Positions 43,785 through 56,569 of a stretch of DNA of 64,000 nucleotides are shown in pieces. Numbering within the stretch: position 1 is the first letter of the stretch; each line of letters starts with the position of its first letter. The notes below the pieces were generated by a model that saw only the letters and a list, made by a program, of their open reading frames with translations, was not told the DNA's origin and made no database searches. The position numbers and the translations under genes are program-made. Origin of the DNA: Hemerocallis citrina (taxonomy: Eukaryota > Streptophyta > Magnoliopsida > Asparagales > Asphodelaceae). The stretch is from the NCBI GenBank assembly GCA_017893485.1, contig JACEHZ010000200.1:62001-126000 (forward strand), read 5' to 3'.

Positions 43785-46700
43785 TGTAACGCCCCGGATC
43801 CCTGTTATCGGACATCCGTGACATCACCAAGATCATTGCCTTCAAATGCATCTCAACACAGTAAATAACGTGAAAATTTAAACATTTTTATTGCCATCAG
43901 AGTTGTTACATTAATAATTACAAATATCAAATTGTCCTTGAACAAGGAATACAAATTACATACTTTATTACAACTGACTACAAGAATACTTAAACATTTC
44001 TTGTGAAGCCATTGGCTGTCCTTCAGATCGGCAATCCCTTGGTAACTGCCGAAACTCCGTTGAGTGGTCTATCTGCCCCCTCTGGGACCTGCCCCTCGGC
44101 TTGAGCCTTCTGCTACGCGACCCTGATAATTCTGCACCTGCTCGAAGGGTAGACGTGCATACTGCCACTACTTGGAAGCCCTGCTGATCTTGGGCTCTCC
44201 TATACTCGTGACCTGATATCCATGTACCTAAAAGGTGGGGTACGTCAGTAATTCTACTGACGCAATGCTGATAAGGAAACAGCGATCCTCAAACTATCAC
44301 ATTCACAAATTCATCTTGAATGGAAAATTCAACGTGCATCCTGATTTTCTAGTGTTCGTGTATGTCATGACCTGAGACTAATGCAACAATACAGAGTGTA
44401 GAACAGAAGTACTTAATCTAACTCAAGTCTATTTAAACACAAGGTACAGAACAGATGCACTTAATCTAACGCCAGCAAGATTCTGGATGCACATGCATCC
44501 CATACTACATGTGACCCAGGTCAAGCCAACATACTTAGTCTAATGCAAGCGAGACTTTGGAAATGTATGCATCCCATACTACATACTTTCCAAATCAAGC
44601 CGTTGTCTCCATGTTTAGGGATTAGAACCCTCGCTATGCAATGCATTCTAATTTGGTCTACTTCCTGTTCCTGATAGTATGACATGGTTGAGGAGGTGAA
44701 AATAAAATAAAAGAAATAATGCGGGGCGCTACCCCAAAGTCACCAATAATTACTGCGTCGAACCATCCTCGAAAGCTGTGACGAACTTACAGATATACCG
44801 CAAGTATATCCATTGCGCAAAGATCCTTTTTGATCCGTTCGTGTCCACCAACATAGAACATGACGACCTCGGAGGTCCTAAAATACCCCCGATCCGCCAG
44901 GATATCAGCATCCCGTTCTTACCATGGTACTTCAGAAATTAACAGTGCAAGATACGCACCGCAGTGCGTATCCCTAATGACAGGAAGAGACAACCAGTAT
45001 CACCACTTAGTGCTAACTCTCAGAACAAGTTGGATTATAGGGAATCACCCCTAATACCAATTCAGACTTCGAGCGAAATAATAAAAGAAAACCTAATCAA
45101 TCCAGTTCACTAAAAATATGTTGTTATTCAAACCACACTCGGTGTCGATCAACAAAGTCGAGCCTGACTGGTCTGTCAAGGTAACAACCATCCTGGAATC
45201 ACATCCACTGATTCCCAATACCTTCATAGGTCAGCGACCTCAAATAATCCCCGCCCGTGACCCTCAGTGAGTGGTCCAACGGCGCCCTGATGGTGTAATA
45301 CAATTTAGTGAAGGTAAGCACGCACATAATTATCCTTTCTGGACTTTTGACAGACTCAGGCATCGAGACACCCAATACACTCTAACAGAGCTATATCCCA
45401 ACTCACTCATGTCCACCATGAGTACATGCACAGAAACTTGCCTACGTTCCGAATAAAATGCTGAAAACCCATCTTTAAATCTGATAGCTCACAATCACCA
45501 TATTGCGGTAGGCAGAGGATTCCTCATCAATTGTCCGATGGAACAATAAAAAAATACCAGTAGCTGTGATCCCAGCTACACTCATCGAAAACCAATACGC
45601 TCAGAATTTCCTAGAAGGGTGAGGAGATCCATTGTCATCCCCTAGTCGATGATTCCCTCAATTTCCTGTTAAAGGACTCAAGTCCCCGAGTTAACTCCAA
45701 CCTTGAAGTCAGTCTAGACAATAGGTTGCTAAACTCACAATGTCCATAATTTCCAGCACACAGTCAGAATTGCTTGGTATCTCTAACTCTGGAAAGGTAA
45801 GACCCTAGTTTACAATTTCTCAGTTGACTATTTCCTCAAATTCAATCGTCTTGTCATCCAATGACCATTATATACTCTTAGTAGTACGTTTCTTTTCACA
45901 CTTGCTGCACTTGTCCGATATCATAAGAGTTCACTTAGTTATCGGAATTACTCGATTCTGGGTCCTATGGGAAGGTAGGATTGTCTACTTTAACTTTCTA
46001 TTTGGACACGTCCTCAGATTCAATTCTTAATGTTCTCACAGACACCAATTTTCCTTGGGGGCATCACACGAGAAGGGTTGATTTTTCTAGCAATACTTCA
46101 TTGACAAGGCCGAATCTGTCCGCCTTGGGAAGTTATAGCCTACAACCTGGAATTACCAATCCTAATTGGGTTAGCGAGTTATGATTCCCTACTGAAATTC
46201 TCCAGTTGGCCAGTCGCCCAAATTCTTAACAGATAAGCCTAGGAATATCTATCTCCATGAACTAGACATCTCGTACTAGGCTGAACATACCCTACTTTAA
46301 AATTCAATAGTAAATCATCCCTAAGTCCAATGATCATGAAATTTGAGATTCTTTATCTACACATATACCATTTCATCGTGTCCAAAATTCACTTTCAAAT
46401 TCATTTCACACAACGATCTACGACTCCTCAAACATGGCTACATTTCAGCCGTTCTGTTTCAGCAGAGTATTCACTGCCCTTCACTAATTTACCCTTGAAA
46501 CCTCATCAAATGACCTCTAAAAATTCTAAAATTTGAGATTCATCAAATAGACTCATACCCCAAGCTATTCCCAAAATTTCGTAGCAAAATGATAAACGTA
46601 CACGAAGTTATGGCCTTTTGAACTTCAGCACAAAGCGCAGTCAGCTTCAGCCGACACCTGCGGACCAGTCGCGTTCCACAATTTTTCCGGGGCATCGAAT

Positions 46701-48058
46701 GACCTCGGAAAAATACAAAATTCAAGACTACGGTTGTAGACACATACAACAACGTCCACAAAAAATTCCAACTCAAAATGCCCGGTCAATTCCGAGATAT
46801 AAATTCGGAAAGACGCACAAAAATCACCACAGCCAGCAGCCATTCTGGCTGCTTACTGTCCGGATTTGGTCCCACTGTTCGGGCTACTAAAATGCATCCA
46901 AATATTACGAAATAAATCATGGATACTCTACATACATAGAAGAACAATACCCCAGAATTTTAGCCCAAGATTCCAAACCGTTTGGGCGTAAGAAATTCCC
47001 CAATATACCCTCACAATCATGTTACTCAATCAAACTTCAAAAGAATAATTCTCTACCATACAATTTATTTTTTCCTAGCATTCCTCATACTCAAACATGG
47101 CAACAAAATCATGTCTACTACTACTACACATCCTTTCATACCAAAACAAAAATAAATACAAAAGAGTTCAAGGATCACCCACTTGAAGTTTGCAAAATCT
47201 CCTTGTAGTTTGGCTCCTAGCTTTGCTTGTTTACTAGTCCTTGCTCCTTTGCTCACTAGCTCCTCTTCACTTCAAGATATAGTTGTTGTTGCTAGCTTTA
47301 TCCTCTCCTTCTCTTCTTCAAAGTATCCACCTTTTCTCTTCTCCTTCTCTCCTCCCCTTTTTTTTTTTGAAACAAGAACAAGTGAAGAAGGGAAAGAATG
47401 AGAGAGTGTGAGTGGAGGTGGGTATATATGGAGTGAATGGAAGCTAGGGGGGGAATGAATCCGGGATTGGAGAGGTGGAGGGTTAGGATGGGAGGATCTA
47501 GGACTTGTGGAGGTGTATGGTGAGATGGGGTGCCAACACATTAAGCTAGAAGTTTCATGGAAGCTTCCTTGAAGCTTCAAGGAAACTTCTCAATCTTTAA
47601 GTCAATTCACACATGGTAAAAAAATCTCCACCCTTGGATCCTTAACAAGATTAAACCATGATGTGATGCTAGGGTTCCTAACCCTAGGTTAGATCAAGGA
47701 ACCCTAGGTCACCACACTCCGATTCTAACCCTAGTGCACAAACTCAATTCATATTCGCTCCACGCACTAGCTTAATTGAAAATAACCATACATATAAATT
47801 AAAATCCATAAAATACATTTTTTTATAGAAATTATAATTTTTGCCCGACAATTGTCTGGTCGAAATAATCGGGACAAAACTACAGTTTAATTGAGACGGT
47901 ATTCCGAGTTTACTTCATCGGATTCAGAACAGCCCGTATGTCTGAAATCTCTCAATTTAACTGATAATTTCTAGGAGAGAAATGTAATCGTGTGCAATAC
48001 TTAGTTAATGCACGGGTTACAGTGCAAAATAGCCATATGCTATTTTGCGGGGTATTAC
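43785..48058 (-). mobile_element. Probable solo LTR of a large Ty3/gypsy element (~4.3 kb)
   Basis: The left end TGTAACGCCCCGG and the inverted right end GTAATACCCCGC form the short terminal inverted repeat usual for long plant gypsy LTRs (Tekay/Del-like TGTAA..CCCCG). No gag or pol frame lies inside; long frames are absent. On the minus strand a TATATATACC box near 47,425 followed by a CT-rich leader looks like the LTR promoter, giving the orientation. Flanks TAGTGCAAAT (left) and TCGTGCAAAT (right) are similar over ten bases, longer than the usual 5-bp duplication, so boundaries are tentative. Confidence 0.55.
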
Positions 48059-49281
48059 TCGTGCAAATCTTGCTCGTGCAAATCTCAACTATTATGACTT
48101 GATTGATTAGCAACAAGTATCTCTAATATCTAATTTATATATTTATATATATATCTTAAGCTAATAGGCCTAATCCATCTCTCATTTCTCTATTTTGAAA
48201 TAGAGAAAGGAGAGCAAAAGTAGGAACTGACACATGCAGCCCACACCAATTGCCAAAACAGAATTAATTTAAAAAAATACCAAAAAAAAAAAAACATTTT
48301 CTCCTCCACATCTCCCCAAAACCCACAAACCCTAACTCTCCCTACCCCAAAACTCACTCACATCTCCTCACCCGTCCGTCCTAACGCTGCCCGCCGTCCA
48401 CCCCGCCTCGATCTCGCCCGTCTCTAGCCTCCATCATCGCCGTCCGTCGTCGATCCTGCCCCGACCCCGCCATATCTACCTTCCATCGTAAGTTTCACTT
48501 TTATTTAAGATTTTTCTATCTTTCTCTACCCTCCACCGTAATTTTACACTGCAAAAAGGGGTTGCAAAATTAAGGGGCCTATTAAAAAACACACAGTATA
48601 GCAAAATCAACTCAAAATTCACATGGTCATATCAATGACCAAACTATTTCCTAATAATAGTCTAGGTCATTGCCAGCAAGTAATATAAATTTCTTATTTA
48701 TAATGGGTTAATTATAAATTAGAGAAGAACCCCATGAATTATATCTTTGGTACGATCTCCATGGTTCATGATGCCAACCAACTGTTTGTCGAAATGCCCA
48801 TTGGACATAAGTTGTTTATCTTTATGTAAATAGAACATGTAATGCACCCATTTCGAGTTTGTGTGGCTGAAAATGGCAATGTCTGTAACATGAATCGAAT
48901 ATATTTTGTTTTAGGGAGATGGGTTATGTTTTACCTAAAAAAATGTTCATGATGCCCAATCCTAAGATGTATTCTGTTTTGCTGAGAATGAATGTTGAAG
49001 GTCATTCGTGATATGCCTGAGTCAACAACATGGTTTAGATAAGTTACGTAAGAAGCACCTAAGGATGATTATTCCTATCGAATTATGCTTCGAGAGGAAT
49101 AAATCAGGTCATGGGGAATTATCTGATCAAGCAGATTAAACTTTTATAGTTTTCTAATCCGTATAAAATGTACGTGGATCAAAGTTTCCATTATGAATAT
49201 TTTTTTAACCTTGACTTATATTTGAAATGAGCATTTTTAAAGATTTTTTATTTATTTTTTAAAACAGATCTACATATAATT

Positions 49282-49425
49282 GAATTTCAGAAAAGATGGT
49301 TTCCTCATTCTCACATCTTGATTATTGTTCGAAGAGAAGACAAGATTACCAATATTGAAGATATTGATAGATTAGTATCCGCCGAGATTCCAAATAAGGA
49401 ACAATTTCGAAATATGCTGGAATAG
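49282..49425 (+). pseudogene. Helitron Rep (helicase-like N-terminal) fragment
   Basis: 47 residues up to a stop at 49,423: EFQKRWFPHSHILIIV followed by NIEDIDRLVSAEIPNKEQF. This is the conserved FQKRGLPHAHIL...PEDIDR.ISAEIP stretch of plant Helitron replication initiator proteins, with substitutions. No further Rep or helicase sequence is seen around it. Confidence 0.75.
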
Positions 49426-49562
49426 AAGCTTCGAAATATGCTTGAATTACAAGGCAAACAACATGCAGATAGTGGTATCGTTTCTACATCTTTTGTTTTG
49501 TTTGAAAAGTTTTGAGAAATTGTAGTATTTTATCTGTGTTTTATGGTATGATCATTTTGTAG

Positions 49563-49672
49563 AGGCACAACTAAGGAGTAATATAGAACAGTTGGAGAAA
49601 AATATTGAGAAACTTTGTAGACAATATGAGTATTTGCAAGCAAGCTTTAGAATGGAGGAATCTGACAAGATT
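49563..49672 (+). other. Exon-like coiled-coil segment inside the Helitron
   Basis: A 110-bp open segment is bounded by a good acceptor (TTTTGTAG) and donor (GTAAGTG). It encodes AQLRSNIEQLEKNIEKLCRQ and a further ~17 helical residues. A second, weaker candidate lies at 49,940-50,020. I cannot identify the parent gene. Confidence 0.35.
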
Positions 49673-50242
49673 GTAAGTGATTTTTGAAAACACCTTTTTC
49701 ATGACATCTCTAAATTTATGGATCTAGGGTTTACCTATGTCTTTGTGCTGAAATTGTTGGAGAGTTACACACATCGAGAATTTTGGAGTTTTCTTTTAAT
49801 TGAATAGAAAATATAGAATGATATTGATTTCAAAATGTGAATTAGTTAATCTATATATTTGTCATCTTTTCATATAGTTAATTAACAACTATTGTTCCCT
49901 CCATGTGTTTCTGATGTTGATTATATTTAATTTGAGAAGGAAAGTCGTTAAGAAGCACACAGTCGAGAAGGAGATAACGAAGTACATCAAGGTGTCCGAG
50001 AAGAATCACAACCCAACTTCGGTAATTTTTCAATATTTTTATAAATTCCTTTCAATTGATTAGAAATATACAATGATGTTGGTTTGTTTAAAAGTGTGAA
50101 TTAATATGTAGATTTGTCATCTTTTAATTATATTGTGAATGAAATAGTTAAGGGACATCTCTAAATTTTTAAGTTTCATATAATTTTATAAGTTTCTCAA
50201 AATTATTTTAGTCTGTGCAATTTGCACAGGATAACACTAGTC

Positions 50243-51178
50243 TAATATTATAGTGTGAGAGTTGAAGTTGTAATTTGTAAACAAACAAACCCATATACTG
50301 CACGTGTTTATGGACACTTTAATATTAACCATTCATCTTCCAGCCTTGCATTTAAATACACATCTAACAACATCTCGTCAACTTCTCTTTAATTTAAAAA
50401 ATCCTAATATCTAAACACATCTTCACCTTCTGTCCAACTTCTCACATTCTCCATTTTCAACTTTGATACCGGTCGATATATCATGTATATCGCCGCCGCA
50501 CTGCCTGCCACCTCACCGCCGCTCCACCTCGTCACCACATTCCTGCCCCACCACCAACGCCTCGCCCCCGCCGCTCTAGTTCCCACCTCACCACCGACGA
50601 CTTGCCGTGGTCGTCGCCTTAACCCTGAATCGCTGCTACCTAGTCGTCGCTGCCAAGCCACCGCTCCAGCTTCCCACATTCGTGCCTCACCACCAGTTGC
50701 CTTGCCGTCGCCGCCTCGCTGTCGTCGCCTCATCAAGTCTAGAAAGTAAGAAAAATTATAAAAAAAATTATAATTTGGTATTTTAAGAATTCAAAATAAG
50801 TTCAAATAATTTAAAATATATTGCCCAATTTAAATTAAAAACACAATTTGGTTACCAATTTATCTTTTCAAAATCCCTGAAATTTGATTCATTCCAAAGT
50901 CTTAAGAAGAAAATGATCTTGTCACTTGAACAAAATCCAAAATATTCAAAGAAAAGAAAATTAATAATCAGTACTGTATATATCCACTATATATACATCC
51001 ACTTTTGATCATAATAATTTTATATTTCTAAAATACAAAATAGTTTTCCAGCAAACGAAACTGTCATTTGGCACCATTAAAAACGTAGAATCCCAAAACA
51101 TAGACAATTTATGAATTTAGATGGGAAAAATTGCAAAAGAATGGAATGAGCGTGTACTTTCTAAGATTAATCTATCTA
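50243..51178. other. Gap between Helitron and MITE D
   Basis: AT-rich, with a GC-rich Pro/Ala/Ser-coding block at 50,470-50,750 that is open on both strands and resembles no known protein. No feature can be supported. Confidence 0.5.
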
Positions 51179-51181
51179 TAA

Positions 51182-51803
51182 GAGCATACACAATGATGTT
51201 TCTCATTTTTTAGAATATGGCAGCTATATTAATAGCAAATGGCGAAATCGTCTGCAGTCGTTGTTTCTTATAATTTTGCTAAAATTTGAGACGGACGAGA
51301 CATGTTGTTTCGTCAGAGTTTTTTTATATATTTTTTTTACGGTTAATTAATTGAATGATTAGATATTAAAATAGTTTAATTAAATAAATTATATAATAAA
51401 ATATAACCTAAACCTAATAATTAACTAAATAAACTATGTTTAAGCCCGAATCTAAATGCCCAGATTTTATGGACGGGACATGTTGTCCCGTCCCAAGCTT
51501 TTTTGCTTGAGATGAGACAACATGTCTCGTCCGAGCTTTTTTCCTTTTTTTTGTTTTTTTTTCCTCGACGAATCAGAACCGTCCGATCAATTTAAAAATA
51601 AAATAAAATTGTCAGACGAAACAAGTTGTCTCATATCTTATAATTTGAGAATCGCAAATTGATTTCTCAAAAATGAGAAGTGACTGTAGCGACTTTGCCA
51701 TAAAATGGCTTTGCCATAAAATGGAAAAGTAGCAAACGACTGCAGTAGCTCCTTTCTCAAAAAATGAGAAATTGGCAAATATAACAAACGATTGTGGATG
51801 CTC
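51182..51803. mobile_element. PIF/Harbinger-type MITE D
   Basis: Left end GAGCATACACAATG, right end AAACGATTGTGGATGCTC, flanked by TAA (51,179-51,181 and 51,804-51,806). Palindromes GGACGGGACA/TGTCCCGTCC with a TGT loop (51,471-51,493) and GAGACA/TGTCTC (51,514-51,528) carry arms different from those of MITEs A and B. Non-coding. Confidence 0.83.
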
Positions 51804-51816
51804 TAATCTCTAATAA

Positions 51817-51999
51817 TCTATCTATAACTATTATAATAGGAGAGTTAGAGTTGTTATTTATAAATCTACAAACTTACGCGCATTGTTTGTGCATAGCTAA
51901 TATAAAAAAGTTATCAAGTTTGAGGTCAAACTATTCAAAAAAATTTACTTTAAAATATATCTATTTTTTAAGACGTGCATCGCACGTGTAAATTACTAG
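51817..51999 (+). mobile_element. 183-bp mini-Helitron
   Basis: Starts TCTATCTATAACTATTATAA after an A and ends with hairpin ACGTGC/GCACGT (51,973-51,987), a short spacer and CTAG followed by T (51,996-51,999), matching Helitron 5'-TC and CTRR-3' ends at an A|T site. It has no coding capacity. The start word TCTATCTATAA also lies just left of MITE D (51,171-51,181). Confidence 0.6.
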
Positions 52000-52298
52000 T
52001 ATTATTATGACTGGAGAGTTGGAGTTGTGTGTTTTGTTTTTTTTTTTAGGTGAAAGGTGGAATAAGGCCACCCTGTTTCATTAATAAGTCATTAATAAAA
52101 CAAACCCGGCGTACCGGGAGAGAACAACAGAACAAAAACAAAGTTACAAAGCATGAAGAAAACAGAAAGAAACATACATACACCCCCAACAAACCCTGAG
52201 GGGTGGGTGAAACAACTGAAACCTAAAGCAACCATAAAGAACCGATGGTTGCTGAAACATCTGGTAAAGGCCCTGTCCTGAGTGGTGTAGCCACTCTA

Positions 52299-55200
52299 TC
52301 AGTCCAGTGTCGGGCCGATCTCTATCTCCTCATCGTCGAACTCCTCTACCTGGAAGACTCTAGCTATCCTTCCTCTAGCCCCTGTGGCCGCAGCTGTAGC
52401 CCAAAAAGAAATAAGATGCATGATGTGAGTGAGGTTGCCAGAAATACTATTACATGAAACACGAAAATAAAAGTTATTTCTATCTAGCCATAGCACCCAA
52501 GTGGTTGCTGCAATTGCGATATACCACGCATCCTTCATATCATGTCGATTCATTGCAAATTTGGGGCCCACCCACAAATCCTCATAGACGTCGGGGTATT
52601 CAGCTGTTCCTAAGGCCCGGAGTACCTCGACCAAAGTTGCCTTACTCCTTGGGCAGTGAACGAAGAGGTGGTTAAGATCTTCCACCTGAACGTCGCAGAA
52701 ACCACAGTTAGTCGCAATCTGTGGTTGTCTTTTGGCCAAGTTTTGCCTAGTGAGGATGGCATTATTGAGCACTAGCCATAGGAAAACTCTGACTTTAAGG
52801 GGCGTTTTCGCCTTCCACAGCACCTTAGCCCAACTGGGTCTGCATCCTCGAAAGTGGATCCGATGATACAAAGATCTCACCGAGAACGCTCCCTTGCTCT
52901 CGAGATCCCACCGCTTCTGATCTGGGCCTTGTGTGCACCTTATGTCAGCCTGCGCAATGTGTGCTTGCATGTCCAGCAATTGCTGCTTTAAGTATGGAGA
53001 GAGCGTTCCACGGAACGCCAGTCTCCAGGTGCCCCTCTTCCAACCTTCGGCAACGGACATGTTCGGTCGACTCGCCCTATCATACAGCTCTGGGAATGTT
53101 TCTTTCAGTGAGTGGGCTCCACACCATCTATCCCACCAGAATCTGGTGGACCGTCCATTGCCAATAGTCGACGAAACTGTCGATTGGAAGGGGCCACTAG
53201 CCTTTGCAATCCCTTTCCAGAGTCGAGAGACTTTAGCCCCTACTCGGAAGCCAAGGTTTCTCGTGCCCTTACCCCTAAGATAGGGTTGAATGAAGTCCTG
53301 CCACCCTTCCCCGCTGTTGTGGAAAACCTTCCACCACCACTTCCCTAGAAGGGCCAGATTCATATCCCGGAGGTCAATGATGCCTAGCCCTCCATGCCTC
53401 TTCTTCATGCAAGCTATATTCCATTTGATGAGGTGGTACCCCCCTCTATCCGGGTCTGCCCCCTTCCACAGGAATCGTTTTCGAATCCGATCAATCCTCT
53501 GGATAACCCATCTAGGGAGCTCGAAGAAAGACATGTAGTAGATTGGTAGGTTGGACAGGACTGAGTTGATGAGAATCACTCTGCCCCCGAGGGACAACGA
53601 TTTACCTTTCCAACCTGACAGTCTGTCCTCCACCCTATCGATGATAGGTAACCAGTCTGCTTTACATAATTTCCCTGGCCTAAGAGGTAGCCCTAGGTAT
53701 TTGATAGGGAATTCACTCGTCGAACAGTTCAAGATAGTGGCGTATTCCCCTGCTTCCTCCACGGATAGGGAGATAGGAGTCAGCGCACTCTTGTGGAAAT
53801 TAATCCTAAGGCCTGACCAGGCCTCAAAGTAGTATAGAGTCCCCTTAAAGCAAATAGTTTCCTGAGTAGACCCATTACCAAAGAGGAGGGTGTCATCCGC
53901 GTATTGCAGGATCGTACATCCTTTAGAAGACTCGGAGCAGGCCACCGGCGTGATCCAGCCTTTATCCTGACAGTTCTTCAGCATAACTCTCAGTACATCC
54001 GCTACAATAGTAAACAAGAGTGGTGATAGCGGATCCCCTTGCCTGAGCCCCTTCCTGCACGGGAACGGCTGCCCCGCCCTACCATTCACTGATATAGCCG
54101 TTTTGCTAGACTGCAAACACTGCCTGATCCAGCCTATCCATTTGTTCCCAAAACCCCTACCCCTGAGAGCTTCCAGCAGGCATTCCCAATCGACCGAGTC
54201 ATAAGCTTTCGCAAAGTCCAGCTTAAGAAGAAAGATCTTCGGGTTGGAGATATGACAGCGGTGGATAACTTGTTCCGCTGTTACGACACAATCTAGTATA
54301 TTTCTGCCTTTAATGAAGCCCGATTGAGATTTGTTGATAAGGCTGTCCATCATATTCCCCAAGCGGATTGCTAGAATTTTTGAAATGATCTTTGCTGAGC
54401 AATTGATGAGGCTGATCGGCCTAAAATCCTCCACTTTCGACGCCTCTTCCCGTTTGGGAATTAGTACTACCTCCGCAAAATTAAACATTCCCAGTCTGAG
54501 CTTGTTATTAAAGAAGTCCTCCAGCAATGCCATATAATCTCCTTTAATTTCTTCCCAAAAGATTTGGAAGAACATCATTGGGAAACCGTCTGGCCCTGGC
54601 GACTTGTCCGCCCCCATGTGACTGATAGCCTTTTTCACTTCCTCCTCCGAGAATGCAGATTCCAGACAGGATAGCGAGGGTGGTGACTCGGTCTGGTAAG
54701 CCTGCCAGAAATCATGCCTTAGTGGGGTCCGGAAGTCACTTCTTTTCCCCAAGAGGCCCTTGTAGAAACCTTGGAAGGCTTTGGAAATCTCTTGTTCATC
54801 TTGTACTATCCCATCGCTTGTTTCTAAGGATAAAATGAGATTGGACCTGCGCCTGGCACTTGCCACTCGGTGGAAGAAAGCCGTATTCGCGTCTTCCTCT
54901 TTGAGCCACAAAATTCTAGATCTTTGTTGCCACTTAATTTCTTCCATCTTATAAAGATCGGCAATATTCTGTCGCAGCTCCAGAAGTCTATTCCTTTCCT
55001 CCTGAGACAGATCTCTCGCTTCCTCCACTCTTTCAAGCTCATCAATCCCTTCCAACAAGCAATCTTTTGCGCGCCAGATGGTCGAGAACCTAGCTCGGTT
55101 CCATTTACGAAGTCGCTTCCTCAGTCTGCGGATTTTTTCACACCATCGGCTAGCGGCATCTGTGCCAGACACAGGGAGCGCCCAGCTTTCCATATCCAGA

Positions 55201-55964
55201 TGGTGAAATTCCTGAATCTCTAACCAGGCCTTCTCAAAACGGAACTTTCTATGTTTTTTAACTCCCTGGAGCCCAACATCAAGAAGAATAGGCGTATGAT
55301 CTGACGTTGGTTTAGAAATCAACCTAGCAGAAGCTAGGGGGAACTTAGCCTCCTAATCCAACGAGACCAGAATCCTGTCGAGTTTTGCCATAATCGGGGT
55401 TGACTGCATGTTAGACCACGTAAACAGTCTGTCATTAATCGGAATCTCAATCAATTCAAGCTCCGTGATCACCCTATTGAACTCTGCCCTGTGCCTGTCA
55501 CTGGAACCTCTACCCTTGTGTTCGAAGGCAAAACAAGTAATATTGAAATCCCCCCCGACAATCCAGGCCCCCGACCAACGCTGACGAATGTTGATTAATT
55601 CTGCCCAAAAAGCGTCTCGTTCTGAAGCCACGTTCGGCCCATAGACCACCGTAATCGTCTGCATATACTTATCGGACCTACGTTCCAACCGAGTAGTCAG
55701 GGAAAATGTACCATGAAAGACCTCTGAGCAGATGAGCAGGTCCGAGTTGAATCCAATGGCGATTCCCCCGGAAGCTCTTGTGGATGGGCGAACCACCCAC
55801 TCCTTGATCCTGTTCCCCCCAATTCTCTTGAGTTTAATCCCGTGAGAAAGTTTGGTCTTCTGAAGCCCAACCACTTCTGCCTTGGACTTCGTGACAGCAT
55901 CCCTAACCATACTCCTTTTACCCTTATCCCCCAGACCCCGTACGTTCCAGAATAGCATATTCAT
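52299..55964 (-). pseudogene. LINE ORF2: endonuclease, reverse transcriptase, zf-RVT
   Basis: ATG at 55,964, overlapping the ORF1 stop as ATGA. The APE-type endonuclease begins MNMLFWNVRGLGDKGKRSMV, then ASGGIAIGF, WIVGGDFN and LDRIL. A single TAG at 55,353-55,355 interrupts it. The RT follows (LIPKREEASKVEDFRPISL; GFIKGRNILDCVV; GLRQGDPLSPLLF) with catalytic YADD at 53,892-53,903. The C-terminal zf-RVT region (CGFCDVQVEDLNHLFVHCPR) ends at 52,299. In total 1,222 codons with no frameshift. Confidence 0.9.
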
Positions 55965-56569
55965 TGGGGAACCGTGTCCGAGATGATCGTGGAAGAGGTA
56001 CTCGCGCGATTATCACTTTCAGGTAACGCACTCCCCCTAGTTAAGGACTCTAAGACCTCACAGACACTAGATTTCGCTCGCTCAGTTTCCCAACCCCTCA
56101 TTTTGTTCAGCAGAAACGCATTGCGTTCTTTATTAAACACTTCCAAACCACAGGTGGCAGCTAATATAAAGACTTCAGAATCTGACATGAAATTTAAAAT
56201 ATTAGCAAGAAAAGTTTTAGTACCTCCATTGACGTGTTTTGCCGCTTTTGCGGTGGTCGCTCTCTCCAGAAAGTCATCCAAGGACTCCGCATGAGCCCTC
56301 TTTGGTGAGCGGAGTACTCTGCACCCAACTGTCCTCTGCGATGACCCTGCGCTTCCTCTGGGCGCTGTATCTGGCAGTGAGGACACTACCATATCTGGTG
56401 ACCGCCCCCTTTGGGTGTCTGCAACGAATTCCAGCTCCTCAGAGTCGTCGTCGGTAAAAGTGAAGTCAACCTCCAGGTTCAGGTGCTCATCTGAGTCGCT
56501 GTCTGCTAGCTGATTAAGAGTTTGTATATTGGGCCCTGACAATGTGGGCTCCTCCACGAGCCCAATCAT
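55961..56569 (-). pseudogene. LINE ORF1, C-terminal part
   Basis: About 202 codons: an acidic stretch (DSDSDEHLNLEVDFTFTDDD), then a basic/Ser-rich region and a helical tail (VFILAATCGLEVFNKERNAF), ending TGA in a 4-base overlap with the ORF2 start. The N-terminal RNA-binding and zinc-knuckle parts expected of plant L1 ORF1 are absent, consistent with 5' truncation. Confidence 0.6.

Larger units (their letters stand above)
48120..50242 (+). mobile_element. Helitron with Rep fragment and exon-like pieces
   Basis: The 3' terminus is well marked: a perfect 8-bp-stem hairpin CTGTGCAA/TTGCACAG (50,215-50,231), seven bases, then CTAG|T at 50,239-50,242. Inside is a fragment of a Helitron Rep domain (49,282-49,425). 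The 5' end is not certain: TC-starting AT-rich candidates lie at about 48,083 and 48,120. A GC-rich leader-like block at 48,370-48,490 and at least one exon-like piece suggest captured host sequence. Confidence 0.62.

Noticed and set aside
50404..50749. Frames of 88-110 codons on both strands
   Set aside because: Pro/Ala/Ser- or Gly/Arg-rich products of a CCG-rich block; no homology recognised.
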